From positions 277,574-320,347 of the forward strand of contig BFEA01000527.1 in assembly GCA_003427395.1 (NCBI GenBank): a stretch of DNA of 42,774 bases, read 5' to 3'. The position numbers and the translations under genes were made by a program. Positions 18,541-29,830 of the stretch are shown here, piece by piece. The first letter of the stretch is position 1, and each line of letters starts with the position of its first letter. The stretch comes from Chara braunii (taxonomy: Eukaryota; Streptophyta; Charophyceae; Charales; Characeae). The notes under the pieces were generated by a model that was not told the origin of the DNA, made no database searches, and saw nothing but the letters and a program-made list of their open reading frames with translations.

Positions 18541-19592
18541 GTGGCCCTGACCATGGGCCGAGGTCATGCCCGGCATGATCGAAGCCGTAGGGGATACATA
18601 GATGAACTATACACGCGTTACGCGAGCAATGGGACCTTCCATGACAATGCGACTTTCAAATCGATAAATGATAAGGTCGGTTGGACAAGGGAGAAACTGA
18701 TGGCGTTCAATGGTTCTCATGAAGCCGCACATATTTGTTTTTTGATCCAACCGGCCTCGTTGTCCGTCATCACTGTCATCTGCATGTAAGATGTTGACAA
18801 AATAGCGATGGACGGTTGAAAGTCGCAGTTGGGAGTCGCTCCGGTGTGAACGATCTAAGGTAACAATTTATCTGTGGTCCTCCCCGCGTCAACAAAGGGC
18901 TGAGGAACAAAGAGAACAGATGATGAAATGATTTTTTTTGTAGAATTTCAACTTATTCCAATTGAGATCCAAGCTACATTTGTGCAAGACTTCGCAGAAA
19001 AATACGACGTGGCCGATTTCATAGACCCTCTACCACTGCACGTAGCAAGGAGGGACAATTATCTTATGCTGGTCATAAACCTCACTGAACACCAAATTTT
19101 CACGATCGACGATATTATATTACACTGCATAGGGGGAGGCTGTACCGCATTCACACAACCCACTAACTTCGACCTCGGCGCTTCAAGTGTCAGGCTTACG
19201 GACACCTGTACACCAATACGGATTGTCCCCGTCACCCGTCCCTCACAGTAAAACCCACCAGGCACCTAAGGAGGGACCCCTTCGAAAAATCACGATGGCA
19301 TACGGTCAACCCATGGGTGTGCATAGATCTACCAGAGGGGAGTGGTGGGAATGTGGCAGGATGGATTTGGGAAGGGCAGGGGGAACCAATGCTATTTACC
19401 AAGGCCCCGATTGCATGGACCCTCGCAACAAGCAATGGACACCGGTTTGTAGGAAAGGGGCTGGCAAGGAACGACGGTGGAGAGGGGACACACTGGTCCT
19501 GGAGGAGGGGGGGAACCGTTTCGCCCCGATGGCAGCACCACAGGGGAAAGAAGGTGGCTTGTTTGACTAAAACCGGGGGGGGAAACCTAAGG
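18541..19592 (+). pseudogene. LINE ORF1 (Gag-like) remnant with degenerate zinc knuckle
   Basis: Frames on the + strand pass through shifts: 18541-18789, 18928-19140, then the frame ending near 19637. The last contains RRFKCQAYGHLYTNTDCP, a CCHC knuckle whose first Cys is Arg. A Trp/Gly-rich basic tail follows (SGGNVAGWIWEGQGEP). Knuckles of this kind occur in ORF1 of plant-type L1 LINEs. The reading direction agrees with the endonuclease beyond Penelope-like element 2, which interrupts it at 19593-19602. Confidence 0.55.
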
Positions 19593-19602
19593 GACCCACA
19601 GG

Positions 19603-20204
19603 TCTATGTGAAAAACAATCCATTGAATCCAAGTTGATCATACTCACAGAGTAAGTCTTAACAGCGTAATCACACCACACGTAACACAATGCTAGAATGA
19701 TACAATAGAGAACACAATCGGCGTTACATTCGTTCATTGCACAACCCAGGAACCACCAATCCTTCCGCAAACCATGGTCTATAATTGCGGTAAACCGCAA
19801 TGGACCGTCAACCAAAAGAGGACTACTACAATACCAAACACTTGCTTAAGTACTACGTGGTTGGCCCATTTGTCACTGGGCAATCGCAGTCTAGTTGGAC
19901 AACTATTTCTCCGGTCGAACCTTCCAGAAAAACACGTTGTGCCAAACGCAATGAGTACTTTTAGCAATCGGCCGATTGAAACTGGTCAATAATCGTGCCT
20001 AAGGCCGTAATGTCACTCATACCGAGCCAAAATCCAAAACCAAAACAAACAACAGGGCCTGGGTTCGAAGGGTCCCAACAAAAACAAAAACAAAAAACAA
20101 AAAGCCAAAATCCAAATCCAAAGGTCCGGGCTCAAGGGGCCATCAGTCGCTGTACAGAACCATCATCGAGGAAAAAAGAATAAAAAAACCCTATAGAAAC
20201 ATGA
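19603..20204 (-). repeat. Terminal repeat (pLTR) of element 2, downstream copy
   Basis: Starts at TCTATGTGAAAAACAATCC and ends at CTATAGAAACAT (window orientation). It matches 24553-25114 at well over 90 percent by eye, but contains a few short extra stretches (for example about 20 bases near 19883-19905). Confidence 0.85.
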
Positions 20205-20389
20205 ACGCACAAAAAAAACCCTGTTACTACTTCGTCGGCGTTCAACCATTGCGGATAGAGGTACTACGGCAAGTCCCTTAACGCCGCAACAAAACCGACT
20301 GAGGATTATTCCAAACAGCTATCATCGGCTTACCAAATCTACTGCCACTACTTCATCGGAGTTCAGCCACTGAGGATTATTCCAAACAA

Positions 20390-21830
20390 CTATCCTCCGC
20401 TTACCAAATCGACTGTCGGTTTCCAGTGGGCATCCCGCCCATGGGCAAAACGTTTCAGGACACGAAGAAAAAAGTCCACAGGACAGTCCTTCAACCGTGA
20501 TTCCCTTTTTAAGGATATAACTCTCCTTGGAATTTCGTATCTTGCTGATGTGTTACGGTCGATACGGTGCACGTGGCTAGCTAAGACAACACTTTTCTGC
20601 ATTTTGCTTCCCCACGACATGTATGTTGACCATTGAAAAAAGTCAATCGTTCGTCCTTCCACGACAACTCCTCATTCTTAGAGACTTGCACACATTCCAC
20701 GAAGGGAAAATGGCGATTGAGCCGGACCTCACACCCCATAAATTCCCAAGAACTTGTTCCATCATCCGTTCTTTTTAGCGTGAGATTATCGGGATAACAA
20801 CTTGAAAATCCCGAAAATATGTCGGCCACATTCGCGGCTTCCAGGTGCCCTGCAGCAATGAGCAGGCTCACATCATCAATCAAACGAACTCCAAACACTG
20901 AACAATGCTGTTTCCCCAGGCTGTGGAGAAATATATACTCGGAGCGTGCGCACATGATGCACGCGAGAGGGGGAGACGTGCTCTTCCCCATGGGTGTTCT
21001 ACTGAAGCAGGATCCCTAAAGCGTAAGTGTAAGCGTGAGTAAGCTCGAATCTCATGAATTTGCGGACCTCCTCGAAAGCGACCTTCCTCCAGTGGTCATA
21101 GCCGGTCGTCACCCCAAAACTGGCACCCTTTCCCCTGGTATTTACTCGAACGAAAGTCCTCCTTTTTCCGGTCTGAAAATCCAAAAGCCAGTCCACAGCT
21201 TCCAAGATATCGTCATGTGGTAAGAGGCTGAACATGTCCTTAATATAAAAGGACCGTGCAACCACACTTGGGTCACAACTTGCGAGACCCAACCTCTTAT
21301 TAATCCGTTCAAGTCTCTTTTTCAGCATCGAGACCGCTTTGAGGTGCCAATCCAGGGGGAAGCGGTCTAGAAGATAATTAAGGGCTTTAGCAACCGCTTT
21401 GCTTGTTAGTGTGGTCAGTTAAGAATAAGAAGGGCAGATGGGGCGAAAACGCTCCAGATCCTTATGTTTAGGCATGGCGAAAGCCTGACAAATTGAGCCT
21501 TTCCCATTCCATTTTGCAAAGTCCAACATACCTTCCGCTCTCAATGTCGATCTCATCTCCTCCAAGACAAAACTCTCGCTCTTCATGATAGGCACATAAC
21601 CAACATTACGCACAAAGTGCCACAAACAAGGTCATCATCCCTTCGTAATACAAGAAAGGACACATCACCAGAGTCTCTCCGGGGTTACGGTCTAGGGGGA
21701 TAAGCACCATACCACTGAAAATCCTCCTCACCTTAGCAACTTCACACAAATCCAAGAATCTTTCATCCTGCGTCCCAACATCCATCATGCAACGGGTCAA
21801 TTCCACTGGGGAGCAACAAACAGTTTAGCC
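20390..21830 (-). pseudogene. Penelope-type reverse transcriptase of element 2
   Basis: Pieces in order on the minus strand: N-terminal part (21606-21806, PLDRNPGETLVMCPF); MPKHKDLERFRPICPSYS (21419-21625); motif A region ARSFYIKDMFSLLPH (20999-21328), where the catalytic Asp is Tyr; motif B and C (20581-20991) with GKSTSPPLACIMC and RLIDDVSLL, which keeps both Asp; thumb and tail (20390-20662) with HRIDRNTSARYEIPRRVISL and FFLRVLKRFAHGRD. Frames change near 21610, 21000 and 20630, and there is one TAA at 21419-21421. It aligns along its length with the RT of element 1. The protein would act in target-primed reverse transcription; this copy cannot. Confidence 0.85.
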
Positions 21831-22795
21831 CTTCGCATTAGCCCAATTGGAGAAGCCTTCGCTAATTTCCTAGCCCAATTTCCTCTCTCTATCCCGATGA
21901 TTGACCTTCAGGATATTATTATTGTTCATTCACGTAACCGGACGCGCACGTGGCCTCGCACCCTTGGGTACGGCAAACCTGCGCAGGCGCAGGGTAACAC
22001 ATCCAATCGAGCAAACGCTCGATGGTTGTGAATCAAATCCGCAACACTTGGATTACGTATCTAAATGATGCGGAGCGATCTTTGCGCAGGACGGGTTACA
22101 CAAGGTGGAAAAGTCAACTAACCTAACTTATCGTTCACCAATTTACGTACTTCGACCAACTTAATCCGATCGTCAAAAACCAGACGAAATACAATACGAG
22201 CAGAGAAATTGAAACCAAAACCCTCCTTCACACATCGACCAATTAGGCGTCCTAAATATGTGCGCGTGCTCTTCCTATCGAAATCCTTGACCGTATTAAA
22301 CAAGCTAGATAGTGAATCCAGGTCTCATCTTCGGAGCATATCGAGACGTTTGGGGTTACGCAGGAGTGAAACCAGAAACGGTTTATTAACGCTCCTTCGC
22401 GCCCTCCAACGTCTCAGATATAGAAACACAATGGACCCCTCGGCTTCAAATGCTCTTTTGAACTCCCTCAGATAACCAGTCTTACCTTAATGCGTGACGC
22501 GCGACGAACCAAAGGCCTTCCGTATCCCATTCCATCGAACACACCAGGTGCTTCCTCCTTCAGTATACAAAGAGAAAGCACGCCGTCCATTCTTATCCTG
22601 TCTATGCAGAACCTGGAAAACATCGACCGACCATGCATCCTCCGCGTTCACCCGTACTCGAATCAGATTTATGGTCCGATTGTTATCCCCTTTGTTCCTC
22701 CCCAATTTAGCCCGTCTAGCCCGTTCCCTCTTACCATGCGGTCCACCTGTACTAGGATTAGGGCTTTTACCTGCCGTGTTCAAAAATGGTGACCA
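21831..22795 (-). pseudogene. Linker between GIY-YIG and RT in element 2
   Basis: Minus-strand frames 22487-22783 and 22118-22303 read as a basic, helix-rich protein (for example KSTRTYLGRLIGRCVKEGFG and FSARIVFRLVFDDRIKLVEV), with a Lys/Arg/Gly-rich part (GKRERARRAKLGRNKG) just after GIY-YIG. I recognise no domain. Element 1 lacks the whole segment, going from GIY-YIG to RT in about 60 bases. Confidence 0.5.
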
Positions 22796-23215
22796 TTAAC
22801 GAATGAATACGGACTCAACAGGGACCAGATCAGCGGGTTCTACGATTTCTACAGGTAACAGGCAGTAAGATTCCATACCAAAACATCTCCACCAACGATA
22901 CAAGAGCATGTTCTTCACATTCCGCTTACAAACGGACACATGTTCTCTCCATCCGGTCAATGGTGAACGAGACGTTTGACCAACGTACTGAGACTTGCAT
23001 CGGATCGAGGTGACTACATACACACAGTTCGGCTGTGTAAGGAAATCCAGACCAAAACGTAAATACATTTTAACCCAGGAATCAACACATTTCATGAGCC
23101 ATCGAAAACGACCACGCAAAGCGAGCAGTAGGGTTAAAAGACAATAGATCAGATCCAGGGCTTCGTCCGCTGTGTGTCTAAACGAAATGATGACCTCGGT
23201 CACAACAACCCATTG
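22796..23215 (-). CDS. GIY-YIG endonuclease segment of element 2
   Basis: The frame has CVYVVTSIRCKSQYVGQTSR followed by GWREHVSVCKRNVKNMLLY. The VYV and YVG strings correspond to GIY and YIG, the Arg/Glu/His cluster follows at the proper spacing, and a Cys pair may bind metal. It is open for about 135 codons and ends at 22796. It lies just downstream of the Gag-like ORF and upstream of the linker and RT, as in the permuted Penelope-like elements. Residues 10-50 (IISFRHTADEALDLIYCLLT) match element 1's VLVEYRTTLG... region. The start codon is unclear. Confidence 0.75.
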   Translation of the reverse strand, partial: QWVVVTEVIISFRHTADEALDLIYCLLTLLLALRGRFRWLMKCVDSWVKMYLRFGLDFLTQPNCVYVVTSIRCKSQYVGQTSRSPLTGWREHVSVCKRNVKNMLLYRWWRCFGMESYCLLPVEIVEPADLVPVESVFIR

Positions 23216-23256
23216 ATGCGTAGTGAGCCCAGTTCAGATGTGTGCTCCTTCGTCGG

Positions 23257-24450
23257 TCACCTCCTGACCTCACAGTGCGCCCCTTCCTCCGAACTCTCAA
23301 ACGTTCCAAATTCTGGTAGCTGTTCGCCGAAACGTAACTGAGCGCGCCGATCAGCAAGGTCAAAGATGGCTTGCACCTTCGTAGTATAGTTCACTCCCTC
23401 TTCGCGGCAGAAAGCCCGCAGTGTGTCATAGTCCAACTTCGATAGCTCCCTCTGAGAGCTATCGAGGAACAACATTAGTTCCATCATCGAGTCTTTGGCT
23501 GTCGGTTTCATGGCGGTGAGCGCTTTGGTGGCAGCTCCTTTCGTCGGTCGTCTGACCGCGATCTTAGTGCTCATTCGTTGCAAACATTCGGAAAGGCGCA
23601 CAGGACGAATGCTCATTTGTTTACTTATGCGCTTAGCTGGCGTTGTCACTGGTGGGCTGCAGCCCACTGGTGTATCCTCCCCACGCTTACGCTTCTCCTG
23701 TATCGACAGATTCCCGGCACCCTCAGTGATGGCCTCCACGTCGTTGGACGTTCCAGATGTTGACGGAAAGTCTTCAATAGCAATCACCTTATCTTTCCCC
23801 TTGGCGGTCACTGCCGTCTTCGTTTGACTTTTCTCCACTGAACTCGATAACGCCTTACAAACTTCAGCTCTAATCTCCTCCCTGATGTCTCGGAGCCTCA
23901 CCAAGAGTTGGACTTCGACCACCTTCGCCATGGCAAGCTGCTCCTCCTCGCGTTTCCGTAATTTCTCTGCTTTGCGAAAAGCCCGCTCGGCCTCGGCTAC
24001 CCTGGCTGCCATCTCGACAAATTCTTGGACAGATGCGACCGTCCTGCCAATTTCATCAAGGCGAACATCTGCAGCAAGTTCAACCGCCGTCGGCTGCTGT
24101 GTTCGATCTCGTGGTGGCGATGTAGTACCAGCCCTCCGATTAAACTCGGCTCGGCAGGCATACCCGTCCGCTTCCATTTGACGCCGAGCCACCGGGTCAG
24201 TCCAGTACCTCCAACAGTCGGTACGATAATGACCGACCACTCTGCATCCATAGCATGTCGGTGGGCCCGGGCGTGGAGGGTCTTCCCTCCGGTCATCACG
24301 ACTGTTGCTCCTCGAGCCACCGTGTCACTCGCGGCTATCCTCTCTATTATCACGGCGCCCACGTTCCGGCGAGTGGGGTTGTCTCCCCTCTCTGCTCCCA
24401 TCCCGATTAACGTTCCCCGGCCATGCTGGCAAGGGGACTTCGTGTCGTCT
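23257..24450 (-). pseudogene. Gag-like CCHC / coiled-coil protein of element 2
   Basis: The minus-strand frame is open from 24450 to 23257 apart from one TGA at 24325-24327, an expected outcome of CGA to TGA. It has an Arg/Ser/Asp-rich N-terminus, the zinc knuckle CYGCRVVGHYRTDC, a charged helix (AERAFRKAEKLRKREEEQLA), a Ser/Thr/Pro linker, and a C-terminal SAP-like segment LRAFCREEGVNYTTKVQAI. The order of parts and spacing match the ORF at 1343-2566, although sequence identity is low. No in-frame ATG precedes the knuckle, so the start is unresolved. Confidence 0.75.
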
Positions 24451-24552
24451 TCACAGGTAAACACGTCGCCAAGAGTAGACAAAGAACCGAAAATCGTGCT
24501 CACTCACTCCCAGTTAGAAGACTCCAGGAAGGTTCACACGAGCATCGAAAGG

Positions 24553-25114
24553 TCTATGTGAAAAACAATCCAAGTTGATCATACTCACAGAGTAAGTCTT
24601 AACAGAGCAATCACACCACACGTAACACAATGCTAGATTGATACAATAGAGAACACAATCGGCGTTACATTCATTCATTCCACAACCCAGGAACCACCAT
24701 TCCTTCCTCAAACCACGGTCTATTGTGGTAAACCGCAATGGACCGTCCATCAAAAGAGGACTACTACAATACCAAACACTTGCTTAAGTACTACGTGGTT
24801 GGTGCTATTGTCACTGGGCATCTCCGGTCGAACCTTCCAGAAAAAAACGCCGTGCCAAACGCAATGAGTACTTTTAGCAATTGGCCGATCGAAACTGGTC
24901 AACAATCATGCCTAAGGCCGTAGTGTCACTCATATCGAGCCAAAATCCAAAACCAAAACAAACAACAGGGCCTGGGCTCGAAGGGCCCCAACAAAAACAA
25001 AAACAAAAAACAAAAAGCCAAAATCCAAATCCAAAGGCCCGGGCTCAAGGGGCCATCAGTCGCTCTACAGAACCATCCTCGAGGAAAAAAGAATAAAAAA
25101 AGCCTATAAAACAT
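24553..25114 (-). repeat. Terminal repeat (pLTR) of element 2, upstream copy
   Basis: Matches 19603-20204. It borders GACCCGCAGG, the right-hand target duplication. Inside the repeat an (AAAAC)n-like stretch (about 24990-25015) is shared by both copies. Confidence 0.85.
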
Positions 25115-26580
25115 GACCCGCAGGACAATTGAATGAGAGAACAAGAGGGGGAAGGAAAATCAACCAACAAGGGGAGTTGTACAAGATACAGTCCAGGTCG
25201 AACACAACACAGGGAGGGTCATTGAGGGTCTGGGAGGGCAAAGGGGGGGGCAGAGGCCCACCCAAGGGCAGGTGGTGCAGAGGGGCAAGGAGACCGTCGA
25301 GAAGCAGGCAATGGAGGGGGACTCGCGTGAGAGACAAAAGGGGCAGGTCAGCGGTGCGATCGAAAATAAGGAAATCGGGCCGGTGAAGGATCGGGATGAC
25401 GTACCGAACAAGGAGAAGGAAATACAGGCTGGCCATGGCTGGGTGGGAAACCAGATGATCGAAGCAGGGGAGCGAAAGGAACAGGGCCCCAGGAGGGAAC
25501 ATCAGCAGGGGAGGAAAGGAAGGAGTCAGTAGAAATGCAGACGCAGCAAGCGCAAGGACCCCTGCAGGATGAAAAAGGAAAAGAGCCAGATTTTTTCTCA
25601 GAAGCCTTTCGGGCCCAACCGATGGAAGTTGGCCCATAGTCCCCCCCTCCCCCTGATGAGATCATGGTCGAGAATGACCATGACCCGGACGCACCACCAC
25701 GTGAAATGGGTATGGACCAAAAAATTTAAATAATCAAAGAATGGATCATTCAACAATTAAGGGGGGCAGGAGTACTGGGACACATCTTACATTGAACGCG
25801 TCACGATGCTGAACAACAGTCCGACGTTGAGAATTTGTGTGACAACGGGGCCCCTAACCCATCTGACGTGGGCAAAGGTGTTTAAACACATTTTGTACAT
25901 TACCCGAGATCGTTTTCACCCCCCTCCCCCCCACTCGACACCACACAGCAAAGAACACCACGACTCGGGGATGGGGCATCAGGAAGGTAAGAGCATGATC
26001 GACCCACTAGAGGAGGGACTGGTCTCGCACAGAATGAAGCTGCAACAACTCGTCGAATGTGGGCGCTTTGAACTCCCCCTCTCCAAAAAAGAAGGTGTGC
26101 TGGTCATCCCACGAAGAAAGGAGGATGGAGTATGGGAGGTTGGGCTCTCCTCAGTGGGAGACAAAGGGGGGGTGACATTGCAGGGATTGGAATTCCCGGG
26201 CTAGATAGAGGACGGGAAGGAACGGGACAGGTGGTTCACCAAACAGCCTGAGGCGGGTGAGCTCACCCCGAAATATTTTGCACTGGATGTAAAAGGGCCA
26301 ATGAGGATGGAAGGGTCCAGACATCAGATGGCACGAAAAGATCTGTTCCTCTTGTTTGAGACCCACAAGGCAACAAATTTGTGAGAGCCTAAGGGTCAAA
26401 GCCAGTAACATCTGTTCTGATGAGGACGTGTGTAAGTGTCTGTGCAACATCCTCCGCAAAAAAGTCCTCTCCTTAGATAGATGGGACCTAAAGAAGTGAC
26501 AACCATTGCACATAAAACAACATGCAGGACATAGAAACGCTATACTGTAGGAATCCAACTTGGCAAAAATGTGTACGTTT
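25115..26580 (+). pseudogene. LINE ORF1 tail and inter-ORF region
   Basis: Resumes immediately after the element 2 target duplication. The + strand is purine-rich with Gly/Glu/Arg-rich frames up to about 25640 (for example EMQTQQAQGPLQDEKGKEPD), followed by frames 25806-26204 and to about 26390 with many breaks. It has the expected position and character of the C-terminal tail of ORF1 and the spacer to ORF2. No domain is recognisable by itself. Confidence 0.45.
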
Positions 26581-26589
26581 GACAGATCT

Positions 26590-27416
26590 GAGATCTGGAC
26601 CTGCGCGCACTCAATGTGAATGGTCTTGCTACCTACAACCCAGAAAACACCATGCCATTTGGGATCAGCTAAAGGGGGTGGGAGGAAGGCATTGGCCTGA
26701 TGTGATCTGTGTCCAGGAACCCACCTACATGATCGCCCCCAACACCACAGAGTCGGAAGGATGGTCTGGTCTCACCAGGCCGTGTGGGCCCACGCCCCTA
26801 GGCCGGGATCAGCGGGAGTGGCGGTATGGATACCCCCCGAGTCAAGGTTTCAGGTAGTGCACTGGACAGCGGACGGAAATGAGGGGCGGCAGGTATCGGT
26901 GTTTGGGATGCTTGAGCTTGAACTGCACTGCATCCTCTGCATTTACTCCCCCAATACAGTGGGGAAGAGGAGGGCCTTCCTAGAAGATCTCAGGACCTGA
27001 GTACCGGATGGGATGGCATTTTGCGGCGGAAGAGGACGAGCGGATGGTAGCAGAAGTGTGTGATTCCCGATCCCTATTCGACATTTTTGGACGACTCCAC
27101 CCTGCCGATCGCACTTTCACATGCGTAAGGGACAATTACTCGAGGAGACTCTCCAAATCCCGCATTGACCTAATCCTACTTTCCAACAACCTGGAAGGTG
27201 CATTGCATTAGGGTGGTATTCTTCCTCGCAGCCCATATCCGGGACTGGATCACAAGACCTGCGGGATAATCCTGACAACATGCAAAAGGCCTGATCAGGG
27301 CCCAGACTTCTACAAGCTCAATACATCACTTCTAAAAGACCGACAATTCGATCAACTGATCCGCGACATGTGGCAATTCTGGCGCCAACAAAAAATACAT
27401 TTTGACTCACAATCAG
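26590..27416 (+). pseudogene. LINE ORF2 apurinic-type endonuclease remnant
   Basis: Across three frames on the + strand one reads LNVNGLATYNP, then WPDVICVQEPTYM (the ICLQET box with the metal-binding Glu), CILCIYSPNTVGKRRAFLED (the YAPN box), RLHPADRTFTCVRDN and SKSRIDLILLS (the SRID box). These are the ordered motifs of the endonuclease/exonuclease/phosphatase domain of L1-type ORF2. Downstream, DFYKLNTSLLKDRQFDQLI fits the start of the linker to RT. Many stops and shifts are present. The endonuclease would nick target DNA for insertion. Confidence 0.85.
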
Positions 27417-28557
27417 GGTTGTCGAGCCCCGGCCCCGGGGCCCCAGCGGGGATCCGGGGGTGGGCACCCCCAACCCCGGCTCCGGACAACCCCCCCCCCC
27501 AAAACAAAAAAAATNNNNNNNNNNNNNNNNNNNNNNNNNNNNNNNNNNNNNNNNNNNNNNNNNNNNNNNNNNNNNNNNNNNNNNNNNNNNNNNNNNNNNN
27601 NNNNNNNNNNNNNNNNNNNNNNNNNNNNNNNNNNNNNNNNNNNNNNNNNNNNNNNNNNNNNNNNNNNNNNNNNNNNNNNNNNNNNNNNNNNNNNNNNNNN
27701 NNNNNNNNNNNNNNNNNNNNNNNNNNNNNNNNNNNNNNNNNNNNNNNNNNNNNNNNNNNNNNNNNNNNNNNNNNNNNNNNNNNNNNNNNNNNNNNNNNNN
27801 NNNNNNNNNNNNNNNNNNNNNNNNNNNNNNNNNNNNNNNNNNNNNNNNNNNNNNNNNNNNNNNNNNNNNNNNNNNNNNNNNNNNNNNNNNNNNNNNNNNN
27901 NNNNNNNNNNNNNNNNNNNNNNNNNNNNNNNNNNNNNNNNNNNNNNNNNNNNNNNNNNNNNNNNNNNNNNNNNNNNNNNNNNNNNNNNNNNNNNNNNNNN
28001 NNNNNNNNNNNNNNNNNNNNNNNNNNNNNNNNNNNNNNNNNNNNNNNNNNNNNNNNNNNNNNNNNNNNNNNNNNNNNNNNNNNNNNNNNNNNNNNNNNNN
28101 NNNNNNNNNNNNNNNNNNNNNNNNNNNNNNNNNNNNNNNNNNNNNNNNNNNNNNNNNNNNNNNNNNNNNNNNNNNNNNNNNNNNNNNNNNNNNNNNNNNN
28201 NNNNNNNNNNNNNNNNNNNNNNNNNNNNNNNNNNNNNNNNNNNNNNNNNNNNNNNNNNNNNNNNNNNNNNNNNNNNNNNNNNNNNNNNNNNNNNNNNNNN
28301 NNNNNNNNNNNNNNNNNNNNNNNNNNNNNNNNNNNNNNNNNNNNNNNNNNNNNNNNNNNNNNNNNNNNNNNNNNNNNNNNNNNNNNNNNNNNNNNNNNNN
28401 NNNNNNNNNNNNNNNNNNNNNNNNNNNNNNNNNNNNNNNNNNNNNNNNNNNNNNNNNNNNNNNNNNNNNNNNNGGGGGTTGGGTAGCCCCGCGGTGGGGG
28501 TCCGGGGGTGAAACCCCTACCCTGGATTGGGCCCCGGGGATCCCCGCGTGACAGATA
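27417..28557. mobile_element. GC-rich insertion in LINE ORF2, mostly assembly gap
   Basis: LINE homology stops at about 27416 and resumes at about 28560. The insert's left end is GC-rich (GAGCCCCGGCCCCGGGGCCC, GGGGATCCGGGGGTGGGCAC). Its right end has similar words in complementary order (GGGTCCGGGGGTG..., GGGCCCCGGGGATCCCCGCG). This suggests terminal inverted repeats or a low-complexity GC element. Most of it is unread, so its nature is open. Confidence 0.4.
27515..28473. other. Assembly gap (959 N)
   Basis: A run of N inside the GC-rich insertion. Any ORF drawn across it is meaningless. Confidence 0.99.
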
Positions 28558-28559
28558 CG

Positions 28560-28855
28560 AATGTTTAATGGTGGTCTTCTTTTTCTTGCAAAAAAAATGC
28601 AAAGGCTTCTCCAAAGACAGAGCTGCGCAGTGACATCGACAGGAAATGGACTTGCACAAAGAACTCCTCGACTTGGAAAACCAGGCAGCCTCACAAGATC
28701 AAATAGAGACTATGCAGCAACTCAAAAATTGGTTATTGCAGTTCACACAATATAGATGGCAAGGGGTTAGAATCCGCAGAAAATTGACTAAGCTAACCAA
28801 GGAAGCTACAATGGACACATTTCTTAAGCATAGCAACTGCTCGAGCCCGACGAAC
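28560..28855 (+). pseudogene. LINE ORF2 linker fragment
   Basis: The + strand frame has MDLHKELLDLENQAASQDQI and then RWQGVRIRRKLTKLTKEATM, the charged helical stretch that links endonuclease and RT in L1-type ORF2 (the place of the R-A/I-R-x-K-x-x-W/L-L-x-x-G-E-K signature). It stops before any RT motif, where unrelated sequence begins near 28856. Confidence 0.6.
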
Positions 28856-29350
28856 AGTTGCATCTCGACCGTCGGATGAACCATTTTGGTCGAGCGCCAC
28901 CCGATTTCGGAGGCCGACACGCGCAGGGCCGAAGGCGGGCCAGACCCTTCGAAAAGTTGGGAGACCTTTTGGCGTTTCAGAAAATTTCAGGTCGGCGCCA
29001 AAAATTTGAAGCGGTCCCGCCTTCTCTTGGCGGCATATGACTTCTTGGAACACACTTCAGCGTTTTGTTGACGCGGCAGAGACCAGGGCTACCGTTCACG
29101 ACTTTTCAAGGTCGGTGCACAACGCCTTGCTCGACTTCTCCTCTCGCGCTGCTGCCATCTTCGTGGACCTTCTCCATCCTGCCCGCCATCGTCGTTCGTA
29201 CCGCCTGCCCCCGCGTCGTCTTTGTCCCATCCCGCCCGCCATCATCTTCCTCGCGCAATCCTCTTACTAGCGCTCTCGCCCCATCATCTTACTCGCGCCA
29301 TCAACTTTTTTGCGTCTCGTTGCCTTCTTTTGGCCAACTTCAGCTTCCTC
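28856..29350. other. Unassigned sequence before the 17-bp array
   Basis: GC-moderate sequence with no recognised motif. Early degenerate copies of the CCATCATCTT word begin near 29235. Confidence 0.35.
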
Positions 29351-29353
29351 CCG

Positions 29354-29650
29354 CCTTCATCTTCCTTGCGCCATCATCTTCCTCGCGCGGCATCATCTTC
29401 CTCGCGCCATCATCTTACTCGCGCCATCATCTTCCTCGCACCATCATTTTCCTCGCGCCATCATCTTCCTCGCGCCATCATCTTCCTCGCGCCATCATCT
29501 TTCTTGCGCCATCATCTTACTTGCGCCATCATCTTCCTCTCACCATCATTTTCCTCACGCCATTATCTTCCTCGCGCCATCATCTTACTCGCGCCATCGT
29601 CTTCCCGCGCCATCATCTTTCACACGCCATCATCTTCCACGCGCCATCTC
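29354..29650. repeat. 17-bp minisatellite, about 17 copies
   Basis: The unit is GCGCCATCATCTTCCTC, with variants ending TTACTC or TTTCTT. Because 17 is not a multiple of 3, all three + frames stay open and encode the same 17-residue repeat, which explains the 180-280 codon frames here. I do not regard them as genes. Confidence 0.92.
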
Positions 29651-29830
29651 TGTCCCGATCGCCATCGTCGTTCTCCTGCCCTCCCTGTCCCGTCGCCATC
29701 TTGTTCTCCCGCCATCTCTATCCCGATCGCCATTTTGGTTCTTCCTCCATCTCTGTCCCGATCCCCATTTACATTCCCCCGCCATCCCTGTCCCGATCGC
29801 CATCTCTTTTTTCACGCTACTTCATGTCGT
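29640..29830. repeat. Minisatellite, about 48-bp unit, 4 copies
   Basis: The unit carries CGCCATCTCTGTCCCGATCG, with a variable T/C-rich half. It follows directly on the 17-bp array and shares the CGCCATC word with it. Confidence 0.8.

Larger units (their letters stand above)
19603..25114 (-). mobile_element. Penelope-like retroelement 2 with upstream GIY-YIG
   Basis: This minus-strand element has direct terminal repeats (24553-25114 upstream and 19603-20204 downstream). Between them lie a Gag-like CCHC ORF, GIY-YIG, an alpha/beta-type basic linker of about 1 kb and RT. It is flanked by GACCCACAGG (19593-19602) and GACCCGCAGG (25115-25124), a 10-bp target duplication with one change. It is related at protein level to element 1, but its terminal repeats share no obvious sequence with those of element 1, so it is a different family of the same group. 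Frameshifts and stops show that it is dead. Confidence 0.87.

Noticed and set aside
27318-28694. Very long open frames (360-458 codons) on both strands
   Set aside because: They run through 959 N's and only the GC-rich edges are real sequence.
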